The notes: generated by a model not told the origin, from the letters alone. Shown: positions 15,254-24,025, counted from the first letter of the stretch. The stretch: DNA of 64,000 nt from Gemmatimonas phototrophica (GCA_945869195.1 CAMBNV010000005.1:1-64000); one strand, 5' to 3'. Program-made: numbers and translations.

Positions 15254-16243
15254 CTACACCGGCCTCCGACGCGACGGTAGCCCGTCCAGCGGACTCCGCA
15301 CCCCCAACCCCCCGCGGTTCAGCACGTGAGTGTAGATCATCGTCGTACTCACGTCGCGGTGCCCCAACAGCTCCTGCACCGTCCGGATGTCATAGCCCGC
15401 CTCCAAAAGGTGCGTCGCGAAACTGTGCCTGAAGGTGTGGCACGTCGCGCGCTGACTGAGGCCCGCCGAGCGCGCACCCGCGGTCACCGCGGCCTGCACC
15501 ACCGTCTCGTGAAGATGATGACGCCGCCGTTCCCCGGTCTCCGGGTCGCGGTACTCGCGCGTCGCGGCAAAGACCCACTGCCACTCCCATCGACGACCGG
15601 ACTGCCCACCGAGCTTCACGCGCATCGCATCCGGCAGCGCTACGTACCCAGCGCCGCGCCGCACGTCGAGGTCGTGCTGTGCCTGGCGCGCACTCAAGTG
15701 GATCCTCATGTCCGCGACGATGCTCTCCGGTATCATCGTGCGCCGGTCGCGCCCACCCTTGCCGTGCCGCACCGTGAGCTCGCCGCGGTCGAGGTCGAGG
15801 TCCTTCACGCGGAGTGTGCAACACTCCATCACACGCAGGCCGCTACCGTACAGGATCCGAGCCATCAGTTGCGATACGCCGTTCATCCGCTCGATCACTC
15901 GACGCACATCGTCGGCGCTCAGCACCGTCGGCAGGCGAGCCGCACGCTTCGCGACGAGATGGTCCGTCGGCGCGGCCATCGGCCGCTCGAGCACCACCTC
16001 ATAGAGGAACCGGAGCGCGGCGAGCGCCTGGTTCTGCGTGCTCGCACTCACCTTCCGGTCGCGCGCCAGGTGCGTGAGGAAGTCACGCACCTCCGCGAGG
16101 TCCATCGCGCGCGGATGCCGGCGGCCATGGTAGCCGATGAACCGGCGTACCCAGTGCTCGTATGCCTCGAGCGTGCGCGGGCTGTAGTGCTTCGCCGCGA
16201 GCCGGTCCCGCAGGACCTGCAGCAGCGTGGGAGGAGTGGCCAT
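15254..16243 (-). CDS. intI: Integron integrase IntI
   Basis: A 329-aa tyrosine recombinase. Catalytic residues are R137 (GSGLRVMEC), K162 (GKGGRDR), H269 and R272 (HTFRHSF), H295 (LLGHRDV) and nucleophile Y304 (MIYTHV). The integron-specific insert absent from XerC/XerD is present at about 198-245: YVALPDAM, then RRWEWQWVFAA and GERRRHHLHETVVQ. The protein ends LNRGGLGVRSPLDGL, the standard IntI tail. It excises and inserts gene cassettes at attI/attC. Cassettes lie beyond its 3' end in the same orientation, whereas in class 1 and Vibrio integrons intI points away from the array. Only 53 bp separate it from the upstream esterase gene on the same strand. Confidence 0.95.
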   Translation of the reverse strand: MATPPTLLQVLRDRLAAKHYSPRTLEAYEHWVRRFIGYHGRRHPRAMDLAEVRDFLTHLARDRKVSASTQNQALAALRFLYEVVLERPMAAPTDHLVAKRAARLPTVLSADDVRRVIERMNGVSQLMARILYGSGLRVMECCTLRVKDLDLDRGELTVRHGKGGRDRRTMIPESIVADMRIHLSARQAQHDLDVRRGAGYVALPDAMRVKLGGQSGRRWEWQWVFAATREYRDPETGERRRHHLHETVVQAAVTAGARSAGLSQRATCHTFRHSFATHLLEAGYDIRTVQELLGHRDVSTTMIYTHVLNRGGLGVRSPLDGLPSRRRPV

Positions 16244-16296
16244 GCCTTGAATTCTCCCGTGCGCGAGCGGGAGTCACCAGCGGACCTCCGCAGGCG

Positions 16297-17190
16297 TTAC
16301 CGCTTCGCCGCTCGTACGTCGCGCGGAGCGAGCACGAACCCGCGGATGCGCCTGAGCACCTCGCTGTCGCCACGGCTGGTGCGCGCGAACGCACCGACGG
16401 TCACGCCATGGTCGCCGGGGACCCAGAGCTCGTCCACCGAGGCACCGACCTCACGCAGGTGCGCCACGAGCGACGTCGTGTTGCGCGGCCGGACCGTCGT
16501 GTCGTCGCGACCCATCGCAAGCAGTGTGCGCGGGACGTCGTGCCGGACGAAGTGGACCGGCTGCGCATCGTGCTCGCGCTCCGCCGATCCGCCGAAGGTC
16601 GCGCGCAGCAGCTTGGAGTCGAGCACGAAATCATACGGTCCGGATAGACCGATGAAGCCGGCGAATATCCCGGGCGTGAGTCCCTGCTTGGCGAGATATC
16701 GCTCGTCATACGCCACGAGCGCGGTGATCTGCGCGCCGGCGCTGTGGCCCATGAGGAAGAGTCGCGTGGTGTCACCGCCCCACTCGCCGACTCGTGCGCG
16801 CGCATGCGCGACGCCGGCCGCGACGTCATCCACGAACGCCGGAAAGCGCGTCGCGGGCATCAGGCCATAGTTGGGCAGCACGGCGACGAAACCCTGCATC
16901 GCGAGTCCCTGCCCCACCCACCGGTACGCCTTCTTGTCACCGCTCTCCCAACTGCCGCCATGCACGAAGATCACCACGGGGAGCGGACCGGGCAGGGGCA
17001 GACCATCCGCGCCGCGCGGACGGTACACATCGTAGCGCTGCCGCTCACCAGCGCCGTACACGACCTCGATGCGCGGCGCGTCGCCGTTCTCCATGACGTT
17101 GGCAGCGCTGAGCAGGATGCCGGTGCAGCCCCACGACGAGAAGGCGAGGGCGGCGGCGAGGAGGAGTGAACGGGATGGCACGCCGCTCAC
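16297..17190 (-). CDS. Alpha/beta-hydrolase (carboxylesterase) lipoprotein
   Basis: About 297 aa. The GTG at 17,190 overlaps the stop of the upstream peptidase gene (GTGA); a GTG at 17,181 is also possible. A signal peptide ends in the lipobox SSWGC. The hydrolase signature is complete: oxyanion HGGSW, nucleophile GHSAG, an aspartate in GRDDT and a histidine in GDHGV. The family resembles the BD-FAE/esterase-lipase group that cleaves short-chain or acetyl esters; the substrate is unknown. Coupling to the S9 peptidase suggests a shared role in degrading external polymers. Confidence 0.85.
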   Translation of the reverse strand: MSGVPSRSLLLAAALAFSSWGCTGILLSAANVMENGDAPRIEVVYGAGERQRYDVYRPRGADGLPLPGPLPVVIFVHGGSWESGDKKAYRWVGQGLAMQGFVAVLPNYGLMPATRFPAFVDDVAAGVAHARARVGEWGGDTTRLFLMGHSAGAQITALVAYDERYLAKQGLTPGIFAGFIGLSGPYDFVLDSKLLRATFGGSAEREHDAQPVHFVRHDVPRTLLAMGRDDTTVRPRNTTSLVAHLREVGASVDELWVPGDHGVTVGAFARTSRGDSEVLRRIRGFVLAPRDVRAAKR

Positions 17191-19400
17191 GGAACGATCG
17201 CCGCCGGCACCTTGAGGAACCGGTCGTACCACCCCACCAGCGTCTCATGGAAATGCGTGAACTCGCGCTCATTGGTCATCGGGATCCCATGACCACCCTC
17301 GGCGTAGTTCACCCACTCGACGTTCTTCCCGAGCCGGCGCAGCGCGTAGTACATCTCGCGCGTGTTGATCGCCGGCACGTTGTGGTCCTCGCCACCCGTC
17401 ATGAGCAAGAGCGGCGTCGTGATCCGATCGGCGTAGAGCACGGCCGAATGCTCGATGTACTTCATCGGCGCCTCCCAGAGGGTCGCACCGATCCGGTCCT
17501 GACTCCGCTCGGCGGCGTGCGTGTTGCGGTCACCGAGGCGGGGAGAGTCAGTATAGAACGAAATGAAGTCGACCTTCCCGGAGATGTTGACAGCCGCCTT
17601 GAAGCGCTTGGTCTGCGTGATCAACAGGTTGGTCGCGTAACCACCGTAGCTCGTGCCATGCACGCCGAGGCGCCCCGAGTCGGCAACGCCCATCGCGATC
17701 ACCTGGTTCGCCGCCGCCGTCACACCCTTGAGCCAGGCCTCGCCGGGATACCCGGTCTCGAAGCCCACGCTCGGCTTCACCACCGCATAGCCGCGCGAGG
17801 CCAGGAGATTCGCCATCGCGTCAAAGGTGTCGTCGAAGAACGTCTCGTAGACGAGAAAGATCGTCGGTGCGGGCTTCGCCCCATTGGTGGGGTGATACAG
17901 CACGCCCCATTGTGGCGTGCCGTCGGCGTCGAGGTAGCGGATGAGCTCGGTGCGCGCGAGCGACTGCGGCCCGAGCTCCGGGTTCGACTCGATCAGACGG
18001 CGCGGGCTGCGGAGTGCCAAGTCCGCGACGTAGGGATCGGCGGGCCGGTTCGATGCGCCGATGTTGAGCGCCATCGTCTCGCCGTTCCGCGAGAGCTGCA
18101 CCCCGGTGCGGAACTGCCCGTCACGCGCGAGAGTGTCGGTGCGACTGCTCGCCCGGTCCCACCGCACCAGTCCGCGTTCCCAGCGGTCGCGCCTGTTCAC
18201 AGCGAGATAGACGTAACGGCCGTCGTGCGACCACTGCAGCACGGTCGGCCGCGGACTCGTGAGGTCGGTGCTGTCGGGCAGCACGGCGATGCGGGTAATG
18301 GCACCCAGCGTGTCCACGAGGTAGAGCCCGTCGAGCCGCGAGGCGATCACGGCGTCGCCAAGTGGTGCAGTGCGCACGAGACTCCAGCGCGTCCGGGCGC
18401 GACGGTCGCGCGCGGCGCGGCTCGTGTCGCTCGCGGGAATCGAATCGGCGGCGAGGATCCGGCGGCGCGTGGAGTCGGCGTCGTCACCGACGCGCCCCAT
18501 CCACACCGCGCCGTCGCGTGCATAGAAGAACCGCCGCGAGTCCTCCGCCCACTGCAACGTCACACCCCGCAACGTCGGGAAGATCACGCGCGTCGCGGTG
18601 TCACCACCCACGCGTGCGACCACACGCTCCGTGCGCCCCATGATCGTCTCGTAGTCCGTGCGCCTGGTGATGTCGTCGTTCCAGACGCGCACGTTGCCGT
18701 CGGACGAGATCGCCCACGACGCGATCATCCCGTCGGCGATCAGCGTCTCCACGCGCTGCGTCGCCGGAGTCCAAGCCGCGACGGCCCGACGATTCACCTC
18801 GCGACGCAATGCCTCCCACGGCAGGAACGGCTCCCGCTCCCCCGCGCCGAGATGCGTGATCGGTCCGCGCACCATGGTCGCAAAGCGCTCCTGGACCTGC
18901 GTGCGCCATACGTCGGTGCGGAGCGCGAAGTAGAGCTGTGTGCCCGCTCCGTTCCAGCGCAGCTCGGAGTTCTCGGCGACGTAACTCCCCGCCGCCAGGC
19001 GCGACGCGGTGCTGCGACCCGTGGCGCGCTCCCACACGACGATGCGGGAACGGTCGTCGACCAGTTCGATGAATGCAAGCCGTGTGCCGTCGGGCGACCA
19101 GGTCGCCGCGCGCACCGGCCGCCTGCCCGCGAACACCGGCCGCCGCTCGAGGGTGCGGGTGTCCACTGCGAAGAGCTCTACCGGCACCACCCGCAGATAG
19201 CTCGGGTCACCATCGCGCGCAGCGACGACACCCAAGGCGTCGCGACGGCGGCTCGTAGTGAGCGCGAGCGATCGGCCGTCGTCGCTCAGGTCGGCGACCG
19301 TCGCGGTGGCGACGTCGAGCAGAGCGGATGCGCGCAGGGAATCCGTCGATGCCTGCGGTGCGAACGCGACGATCGTCGCGATGAAGAGTGGAGTCAACAC
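17187..19400 (-). CDS. S9-family serine peptidase (prolyl oligopeptidase type), exported
   Basis: A 737-aa protein with a short signal peptide (LFIATIVAFAPQAS). Residues ~25-480 form a beta-propeller-like region with WD/PQQ-type turns (WSPDGTRLAF, LQWSHDGRYVYL). The C-terminal catalytic domain has GTSYGGYATN with the nucleophilic serine, an aspartate in TGGEDHNVP and a histidine in EGGHGIPM. Such enzymes release peptides or dipeptides in the periplasm. Its stop overlaps the start of the esterase gene. Confidence 0.92.
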   Translation of the reverse strand: MLTPLFIATIVAFAPQASTDSLRASALLDVATATVADLSDDGRSLALTTSRRRDALGVVAARDGDPSYLRVVPVELFAVDTRTLERRPVFAGRRPVRAATWSPDGTRLAFIELVDDRSRIVVWERATGRSTASRLAAGSYVAENSELRWNGAGTQLYFALRTDVWRTQVQERFATMVRGPITHLGAGEREPFLPWEALRREVNRRAVAAWTPATQRVETLIADGMIASWAISSDGNVRVWNDDITRRTDYETIMGRTERVVARVGGDTATRVIFPTLRGVTLQWAEDSRRFFYARDGAVWMGRVGDDADSTRRRILAADSIPASDTSRAARDRRARTRWSLVRTAPLGDAVIASRLDGLYLVDTLGAITRIAVLPDSTDLTSPRPTVLQWSHDGRYVYLAVNRRDRWERGLVRWDRASSRTDTLARDGQFRTGVQLSRNGETMALNIGASNRPADPYVADLALRSPRRLIESNPELGPQSLARTELIRYLDADGTPQWGVLYHPTNGAKPAPTIFLVYETFFDDTFDAMANLLASRGYAVVKPSVGFETGYPGEAWLKGVTAAANQVIAMGVADSGRLGVHGTSYGGYATNLLITQTKRFKAAVNISGKVDFISFYTDSPRLGDRNTHAAERSQDRIGATLWEAPMKYIEHSAVLYADRITTPLLLMTGGEDHNVPAINTREMYYALRRLGKNVEWVNYAEGGHGIPMTNEREFTHFHETLVGWYDRFLKVPAAIVP

Positions 19401-19464
19401 GGGCAGACCGGTCCGGGTGGGGGTGCGGCAGAAACTTACCGGTCGCGGCGGCGCGTGTCACGCG

Positions 19465-19728
19465 CTGATCAGGTCGCTCGAGATTCGCTTCGCGGCGACT
19501 ATGCGTCGCCAGACCGAACTCGACTGGAACTGCGTACGCCCCCGATTCGAGGAGCACCCCAAGAAGCTCCAGACGCTGTTCCCAATGGAGCAGACTGGCG
19601 GAGAGCCCGATGGGATCGAGCGGGACAAGAAGACCGGTGCGCTGATCTTCTGTGACTGCTCACCGGATACGCCGCGCGTCTGTCCCCGTGAGAAGCTGGA
19701 GGGAGAGGTACGGAACTGGGGTCTTTGA
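19465..19728 (+). pseudogene. DUF4256 protein fragment
   Basis: A plus-strand frame without a proper start reads LIRSLEIRFAATM, then a TGGEPDGIERDKKTGALIF block and DCSPDTPRVCPREKL, which matches the N-terminal half of DUF4256 proteins (usually about 180 aa). It stops after about 85 residues, at the place where the opposite strand carries the end of another truncated gene. Likely a deletion relic. Confidence 0.65.
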
Positions 19729-19842
19729 CTGCGCGTCCCGAACCTTGCCGAACAGGGTGACTCCGCTGGCCGGGGGCTGCGCCATTGCGGTCGACTCACC
19801 ACAGAGCGAGAACAGCATCAGGAGGAGGAAACGCTTGGTCAC
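19660..19842 (-). pseudogene. Signal peptide plus start of a carboxypeptidase-regulatory-like domain, truncated
   Basis: A GTG at 19,842 begins a signal peptide (KRFLLLMLFSLCGESTAMAQ) followed by VTLFGKVRDAQSKTPVPYLSLQLL, the first strands of a CarboxypepD-regulatory-like domain as found at the N-terminus of TonB-dependent receptors and other surface proteins. The frame stops after 60 residues, exactly where it overlaps the DUF4256 fragment on the other strand, indicating that both genes were cut by one deletion. Confidence 0.55.
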
Positions 19843-20021
19843 GGTTCTCGCCGTTGTATGCGGGTCGCGGCGGGTCGATGTGGCGCCAAGGCCCCCGGTT
19901 CCGGATTGAACGTCATCGTCATGTGCGTGAACCCCGACAGCTGCTCCAGGGGTGACGGCAGTTCGAGGATTCCTTCCGGAACTGGTGGCCATACCATCGG
20001 TATCGGCTCCGGTAGCGCGGG

Positions 20022-20540
20022 TTACGGAATCGGTGGGTCGGACGGACGCCGCGCGCGGCTCGTCGTCTGGGTGTGCCGTACGACCCACCTTGCGCCGCGT
20101 CGCTCGAGGATGGCCGTGCCGCGCCCGACCGCATCGACCTTGCGCTCACCGGCGTCGGCCGCAATGGCGTATTGGAAGATCGCCCACGCCAACGGTCCGG
20201 CGACGCGGACTTGGATCTCGTAGGGGCGGTAGCGGAAGTTCGCAAACTGCTTCAGCTCGGGCCCGATGTGATGGTCGCGGTAGTCCACCCAGCCGCGATT
20301 GATGCCCGCGCCCTCCACCACAGTGAGACTGTCGCCCGCATAAAGAGTGTCGAGTGCTACGAGGTCCTTCCGCTCCGCCGCCGCAAAGAGTGCGCGGATC
20401 GCGCCCGCCACGCCCACCTGCTCGCCGCGGAGCACGGTGTCGGGAGCCATGCGATCGCGCCGCGCCGCCTCCTGGGCGCCGAGAGGGAGCGTGGCGCCGA
20501 GCGCCGCGAGCGCGGTGATGACGGTGCGAATGCGTTGCAT
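20022..20540 (-). CDS. Secreted SnoaL/DUF4440-like (NTF2-fold) protein
   Basis: A 172-aa protein with a signal peptide ending GATLPLGAQ. The body fits the NTF2-like DUF4440/SnoaL fold: an early helix AIRALFAAAERKDLVALDTLY, then DSLTVVEGAGINRGWVDYRDHH and late strands WAIFQYAIAA and RWVVRHTQTT. Members include ketosteroid-isomerase-like proteins with varied or no catalysis; function is not predictable. It is the only intact gene between several truncated ones. Confidence 0.75.
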   Translation of the reverse strand: MQRIRTVITALAALGATLPLGAQEAARRDRMAPDTVLRGEQVGVAGAIRALFAAAERKDLVALDTLYAGDSLTVVEGAGINRGWVDYRDHHIGPELKQFANFRYRPYEIQVRVAGPLAWAIFQYAIAADAGERKVDAVGRGTAILERRGARWVVRHTQTTSRARRPSDPPIP

Positions 20541-20640
20541 GGGTTCTCAGGGAGAGGAGGGGTGCGAGCGCGATCGAGGCGACGCGCGCGCCCTCTGACG
20601 ATAGCGGCCGCAGCTCCGGCCACGCAAGCTGCGGACGCCG

Positions 20641-21057
20641 TTACCAGCCGCGCTCGAATCCCAACTGTACCACCCGTGGCAGTCCCGGCAATAATCCGCG
20701 CGATCGGTCCACCACGACGGTGCGATCAGTCAGCTTCTTTACCGCAAGCCAGGGCCGAGCCCCCGTGGCGAACACCGGCGCGTTGAGCGGATCGCCGAAC
20801 TGCTCGCTCACCCTCACTGATTCGACGCGCAGGTCGATCCCCGACGGGTGTCGCCCGCCCACAGTGGTGGTCAGCATCGCTGAAGGCGCGTAGGGAAGCC
20901 GGTTGCCCGTCACGCGCACCTTCGCGCCCGTACCGCCAGCATTTTGCTCAACGTACACCTCACCCTCCACATCGCCGCCCGCCACGACCATATCTCTGTC
21001 GCTTGATATGTTGCCGTCTGACTCCGCACCGCCTGACCCATGGCATTCATCGGCCAT
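20641..21057 (-). pseudogene. TonB-dependent receptor, C-terminal fragment
   Basis: Residues from about 43 on read VRVTGNRLPYAPSAMLTTTV, then GGRHPSGIDLRVESVRVSEQ and end LPGLPRVVQLGFERGW. The GNRLPYAP turn, the paired strands and the aromatic C-terminus match the last strands of TonB-dependent outer-membrane barrels. Real receptors are 700-1,000 aa, so only the end survives; the first ~40 residues look unrelated. Confidence 0.55.
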
Positions 21058-21210
21058 TGCAAGAGTTTACCAGCACCGAGCGCACCTCCCGAGGCGAGAA
21101 CGCGACCGCAAGGGCCGCCTGCGACATGTATTTAAAGCGATTCGATGATCCCGAGGAGTGCCGCGAATTCGCACGACGCCCTCCGGTTATGCCGGAGGAT
21201 ATGACGGAAA

Positions 21211-21247
21211 CACAATGGGAGAGCGCGAAGAGCGCTCTCCCATTGTG
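21211..21247 (-). terminator. Strong hairpin downstream of tRNA-Leu
   Basis: A perfect 16-bp inverted repeat (CACAATGGGAGAGCGC and its complement) with a 5-base loop, 27 bp past the 3' end of the minus-strand tRNA. No long U-tract follows. A second small hairpin CCTCCGG/CCGGAGG is at 21,180-21,198. Probable transcription end or processing structure. Confidence 0.6.
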
Positions 21248-21273
21248 CACTAACTCCAAACCCTGTAACCAGA

Positions 21274-21357
21274 TGCCCAGAGGGGGAATCGAACCCCCAT
21301 GAGGTTGCCCTCGACGGATTTTGAGTCCGTTGCGTCTGCCGGTTCCGCCATCCGGGC
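21274..21357 (-). tRNA. tRNA-Leu (anticodon CAA)
   Basis: Minus strand. Acceptor GCCCGGA pairs with TCTGGGC including one G-T pair; the anticodon stem ACGGA/TCCGT encloses the loop CTCAAAA, giving anticodon CAA. The long variable arm GAGGGCAACCTC is typical of leucine tRNAs and the T-arm contains GGTTCGATTCC. CCA is not encoded. Confidence 0.95.
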
Positions 21358-21401
21358 CACCCGCGCAAACTAACGCCGACGAGCGGCCGGATGAAGCACC
21401 C

Positions 21402-22013
21402 TCAGGGACGACCGGTCGGCGGACGCGCTCCACCTCGAGGGGGCCCGCCCATCCCGGGTCGTCCACCGGGCGTCATCCCACCGGGCGTCATCCCACCCGG
21501 CCGGCCCACGCCGCCGCCCACCGGCGGACGCATCCCCTCTTCCCGCATCTCCATCATGCGACCACGAATCTGCTCCTCGATCGCGAAGTACCGGGCCCGC
21601 TGAATCGGGGTGAGAAAGGTCCCGAGTTCCCGCTGCTGCGCCTCGAGCTGCTCAAAGCGCTCACGCTGCACACCGAGCAGCTGATCGAGTAGCCGCGCAA
21701 CCTGCGCCTGCCGCGTCGTGTCGCCCGACTGTATCTCGTCGCGGAGGTCAATCCGCACGTCACGCTCGCGCCTAAGCAGTGCGCGCCGCTGCACGTCGAG
21801 CCGACGATTGGCCTCGCCAAGTTTGCGCATCTGATCATTGTTGAGCCCGAGCTGCAGCCGTACCACTTCGCCCATCCGCTGGCGTACGCGCGCCTCAAGC
21901 GAATCGCGCTCGGCGGCGGGCGGGCGCCTTGGGTCCTGCGCACCCGCCACGGTGCCCGATGCACCGAGCGCGAGTAGTGTACACATCAACCCCATGACGT
22001 ATGGCGTAGGCAT
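21402..22013 (-). CDS. Spy/CpxP-like periplasmic protein with Gly/Pro/Met tail
   Basis: A 203-aa exported protein (signal ends TVAGAQ). The centre is a helical hairpin rich in charged residues with the LTPIQRARYFAIEEQI motif characteristic of Spy/CpxP/ZraP-type envelope chaperones and heavy-metal sensors. The last 50 residues are a disordered Gly-Pro-Met-Arg tail (GGMTPGGMTPGGRPGMG) encoded partly by a 15-bp tandem repeat (21,466-21,495). Its ATG overlaps the anti-sigma stop by one base, so it belongs to the sigma/anti-sigma operon and may modulate or be the output of that stress circuit. Confidence 0.82.
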   Translation of the reverse strand: MPTPYVMGLMCTLLALGASGTVAGAQDPRRPPAAERDSLEARVRQRMGEVVRLQLGLNNDQMRKLGEANRRLDVQRRALLRRERDVRIDLRDEIQSGDTTRQAQVARLLDQLLGVQRERFEQLEAQQRELGTFLTPIQRARYFAIEEQIRGRMMEMREEGMRPPVGGGVGRPGGMTPGGMTPGGRPGMGGPPRGGARPPTGRP

Positions 22014-22642
22014 CAGCGGCTCTCCGGGCTATCGACGATTGGCTGTCGCATTGTTGTAGGCTCGATCGGCATGGTGCCGTCGACCTGATCGAGTTCGGCG
22101 AGTAGCGCTGCGAGGTCATCGGAGGACAGGTCCACGAGGGGATCGCCCAGGGAGAGTTCACCGTCCGCTGGAGAGTATGTCGCCGCGGAGGCGGTCACCA
22201 ACACCCCGGCTGTGTCGGGAGCCACGGCGCGGTCGTCGGTCGATGGCGCACGCTCGCCCCACCGAACCGAGAGCGAGGTCACGATCAACAGGGAGGCGGC
22301 GGCAGCCACGAACCGTCGCGAGCGCCAGATGGACCGACCGACGGTCAGCGCTGCCGTCGGCGCGGCCGTTGCGGCCCCCTGTTCCAACCGGAGTCCGGAG
22401 GTCGACCCGATCACCAAGCGCTGAACGTCGCGGTTCACGGCACGGGCGATCGCCTCGACATCGACCCGCGGTGCGCCGGCCAACAGCACGAGACGCGACG
22501 TCTCGAGGATTGCGAGTTCAGCGGCGCAGATCGCGCAGTCGGAGACGTGGGCACGCACTCGGTCCGCCTCGGCCACCCCAAGCGACCCGTGCGCCAGTAG
22601 CGGCAAGCGATCGCGGCGCTCTTCGTTCGGGCAGTCAGTCAT
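22013..22642 (-). CDS. Zinc-finger anti-sigma factor
   Basis: A 209-aa membrane protein. The N-terminal zf-HC2 domain has the ligand pattern H-x3-C-x2-C in RAHVSDCAICAAEL, which binds and inactivates a partner ECF sigma factor. One membrane helix (FVAAAASLLIVTSLSVRWG) follows near residue 115, and the C-terminal part is periplasmic and acidic. It overlaps the sigma-factor gene by 8 bp and the Spy-like gene by 1 bp. Confidence 0.88.
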   Translation of the reverse strand: MTDCPNEERRDRLPLLAHGSLGVAEADRVRAHVSDCAICAAELAILETSRLVLLAGAPRVDVEAIARAVNRDVQRLVIGSTSGLRLEQGAATAAPTAALTVGRSIWRSRRFVAAAASLLIVTSLSVRWGERAPSTDDRAVAPDTAGVLVTASAATYSPADGELSLGDPLVDLSSDDLAALLAELDQVDGTMPIEPTTMRQPIVDSPESR

Positions 22643-23192
22643 TGCTCAGCTCCTCCTTGATGATCCGCATGGCATTGTGGTAGTGCACCCGGCACGCCCC
22701 ATCGGTGCTTTCCACGACTTTGGCGATCTCGTTGTACGGCATTCCTTCCGTGACCCGCAGGGTGAAGACGTCACGCTGCAAGGGCGTCAGACGGGCCACC
22801 GCGTCCCTGACCCGTGTCGCCGTCTCCTCCGCCACCAGCCCGTCGAGCGCGTCGTACCCCACCACGGCATGCCTCTCGTCGAGCTCCACGCCCTCCGGTC
22901 GTCGTCGTTCCGTGCGCGACCGGTCGAGCAATAGTCGCTTGCAGATCGTAAAGAGCCAAGTCCGGAGCGAGCTGTCGGCGCGAAACGTCTCGAGCGAGGC
23001 GAACGCCCTCACGAAGGTGTCCTGCACCAGCTCGTCCACCCCCTCTCGACCCCCGAGGCTCGCAGCGAAGCGGGCCAACGGCTGTGCATGCCGCTCCACC
23101 AGCGCCGTGGCTGCCCGCTGATCGCCCCGCCGCCAACGGGCGATCAATGCCTCGTCGGTGGAATCAAAGGTCCCGGAGATTGGGTAAGCCAT
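22635..23192 (-). CDS. ECF (sigma-70 family) RNA polymerase sigma factor
   Basis: A 185-aa protein with region 2 (ALVERHAQPLARFAAS, then ELVQDTFVRAFASLETFR and SLRTWLFTICKRLLLDRSR) and region 4 (LTPLQRDVFTLRVTEGMPYN with EIAKVVESTDGACRVHYH). The length and the absence of regions 1 and 3 define an ECF sigma factor. It heads a three-gene operon with its anti-sigma factor and a Spy-like protein, suggesting an envelope-stress regulon. Confidence 0.93.
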   Translation of the reverse strand: MAYPISGTFDSTDEALIARWRRGDQRAATALVERHAQPLARFAASLGGREGVDELVQDTFVRAFASLETFRADSSLRTWLFTICKRLLLDRSRTERRRPEGVELDERHAVVGYDALDGLVAEETATRVRDAVARLTPLQRDVFTLRVTEGMPYNEIAKVVESTDGACRVHYHNAMRIIKEELSND

Positions 23193-23241
23193 ACGTTCAC
23201 CCGATGAGACGCCGGCAGCTGTCCGGCGTTAAGATTGGCTT

Positions 23242-23916
23242 GTGACCATCCCAGAAATCATCGCCCACCGAGGCGCCTCCAGAGAACGTCCGGAGAATAC
23301 CCTGGCCGCCTTCCGCTGGGCAGTGGAGCTCGGGGCCGACGCCGCGGAGCTCGACGTCCACCGCACCGCCGACGGCGTCGTCGTGATTCACCATGACGCC
23401 ACGATCGTCGGATGGGGGGCGATTCGGACGCTCACGGGGGCGCAGGTGGCCACGCTCAGGGTGCAGGGCGAGCCGGTCCCGACGCTCGACGACGTGTTCG
23501 CGGCCGTCGGAGCGGCCCTCAGGATCTATGTGGAGCTCAAGGGAAGCGATGTCGCCCGCGGCGCCCTCGACTGCATCGCGCGGCAGCCGAGCGGGCTGGG
23601 CGCGGCGGTGCATTGTTTCGACCATCGACTGGTGGCCCAGGCCCGGCAGATCGCTCCGCAGGTGCCTCGCGGCGTACTCGAGGTGAGCTACCCGGTCGAT
23701 ACGACCGCGGCCGCGCGCGCGGTCGACGCGCGCGATCTCTGGCGCCAGCGCGATTTCATCGATGAGGCGTTCGTCACAGCGGCACACGCGGAGGGACGCC
23801 GCGTCATCGCGTGGACCGTGAATGACGCATCCCAGATGCGCCGCCTCGCGGGCTGGGGTATCGACGCGATCTGCACCGATGACGTCCTCCTCGCGAAGAA
23901 GACGCTCGGCTCGTAA
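23242..23916 (+). CDS. Glycerophosphodiester phosphodiesterase
   Basis: A 224-aa GDPD-family enzyme starting at a GTG. Conserved residues are IIAHRGASRERPENT (catalytic His and metal site), ELDVH and HHD (IHHDATI), and an E-x-K strand YVELKG; the end contains the usual WTVND and GIDAICTD. It hydrolyses glycerophosphodiesters to glycerol-3-phosphate and an alcohol. No signal peptide, so cytoplasmic. It is divergent from the sigma-factor operon, with only 49 bp between the genes. Confidence 0.92.
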   Translation: MTIPEIIAHRGASRERPENTLAAFRWAVELGADAAELDVHRTADGVVVIHHDATIVGWGAIRTLTGAQVATLRVQGEPVPTLDDVFAAVGAALRIYVELKGSDVARGALDCIARQPSGLGAAVHCFDHRLVAQARQIAPQVPRGVLEVSYPVDTTAAARAVDARDLWRQRDFIDEAFVTAAHAEGRRVIAWTVNDASQMRRLAGWGIDAICTDDVLLAKKTLGS

Positions 23917-24025
23917 GTTTTTGCTCTGCCAGGGGTCCCTTGTGCTCACTCGTTTGAATTCCTCTGTAGGCTCGGTGCACGCCGCCCCGAGCTCGTTGCC
24001 TCCTCAATCGCTGAGGTTGAATCTC

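Noticed and set aside
16244-16296. Search for a LexA operator upstream of intI
   Set aside because: The 53-bp gap contains no repeat like the one upstream of lexA; SOS control of intI cannot be supported from sequence.
15326-16870. A 514-codon plus-strand frame opposite intI and the esterase
   Set aside because: Shadow frame spanning two recognised minus-strand genes.
17166-19655. An 829-codon plus-strand frame opposite the S9 peptidase
   Set aside because: Shadow frame; no domain, His/Arg-rich composition, while the minus strand carries the complete catalytic triad.
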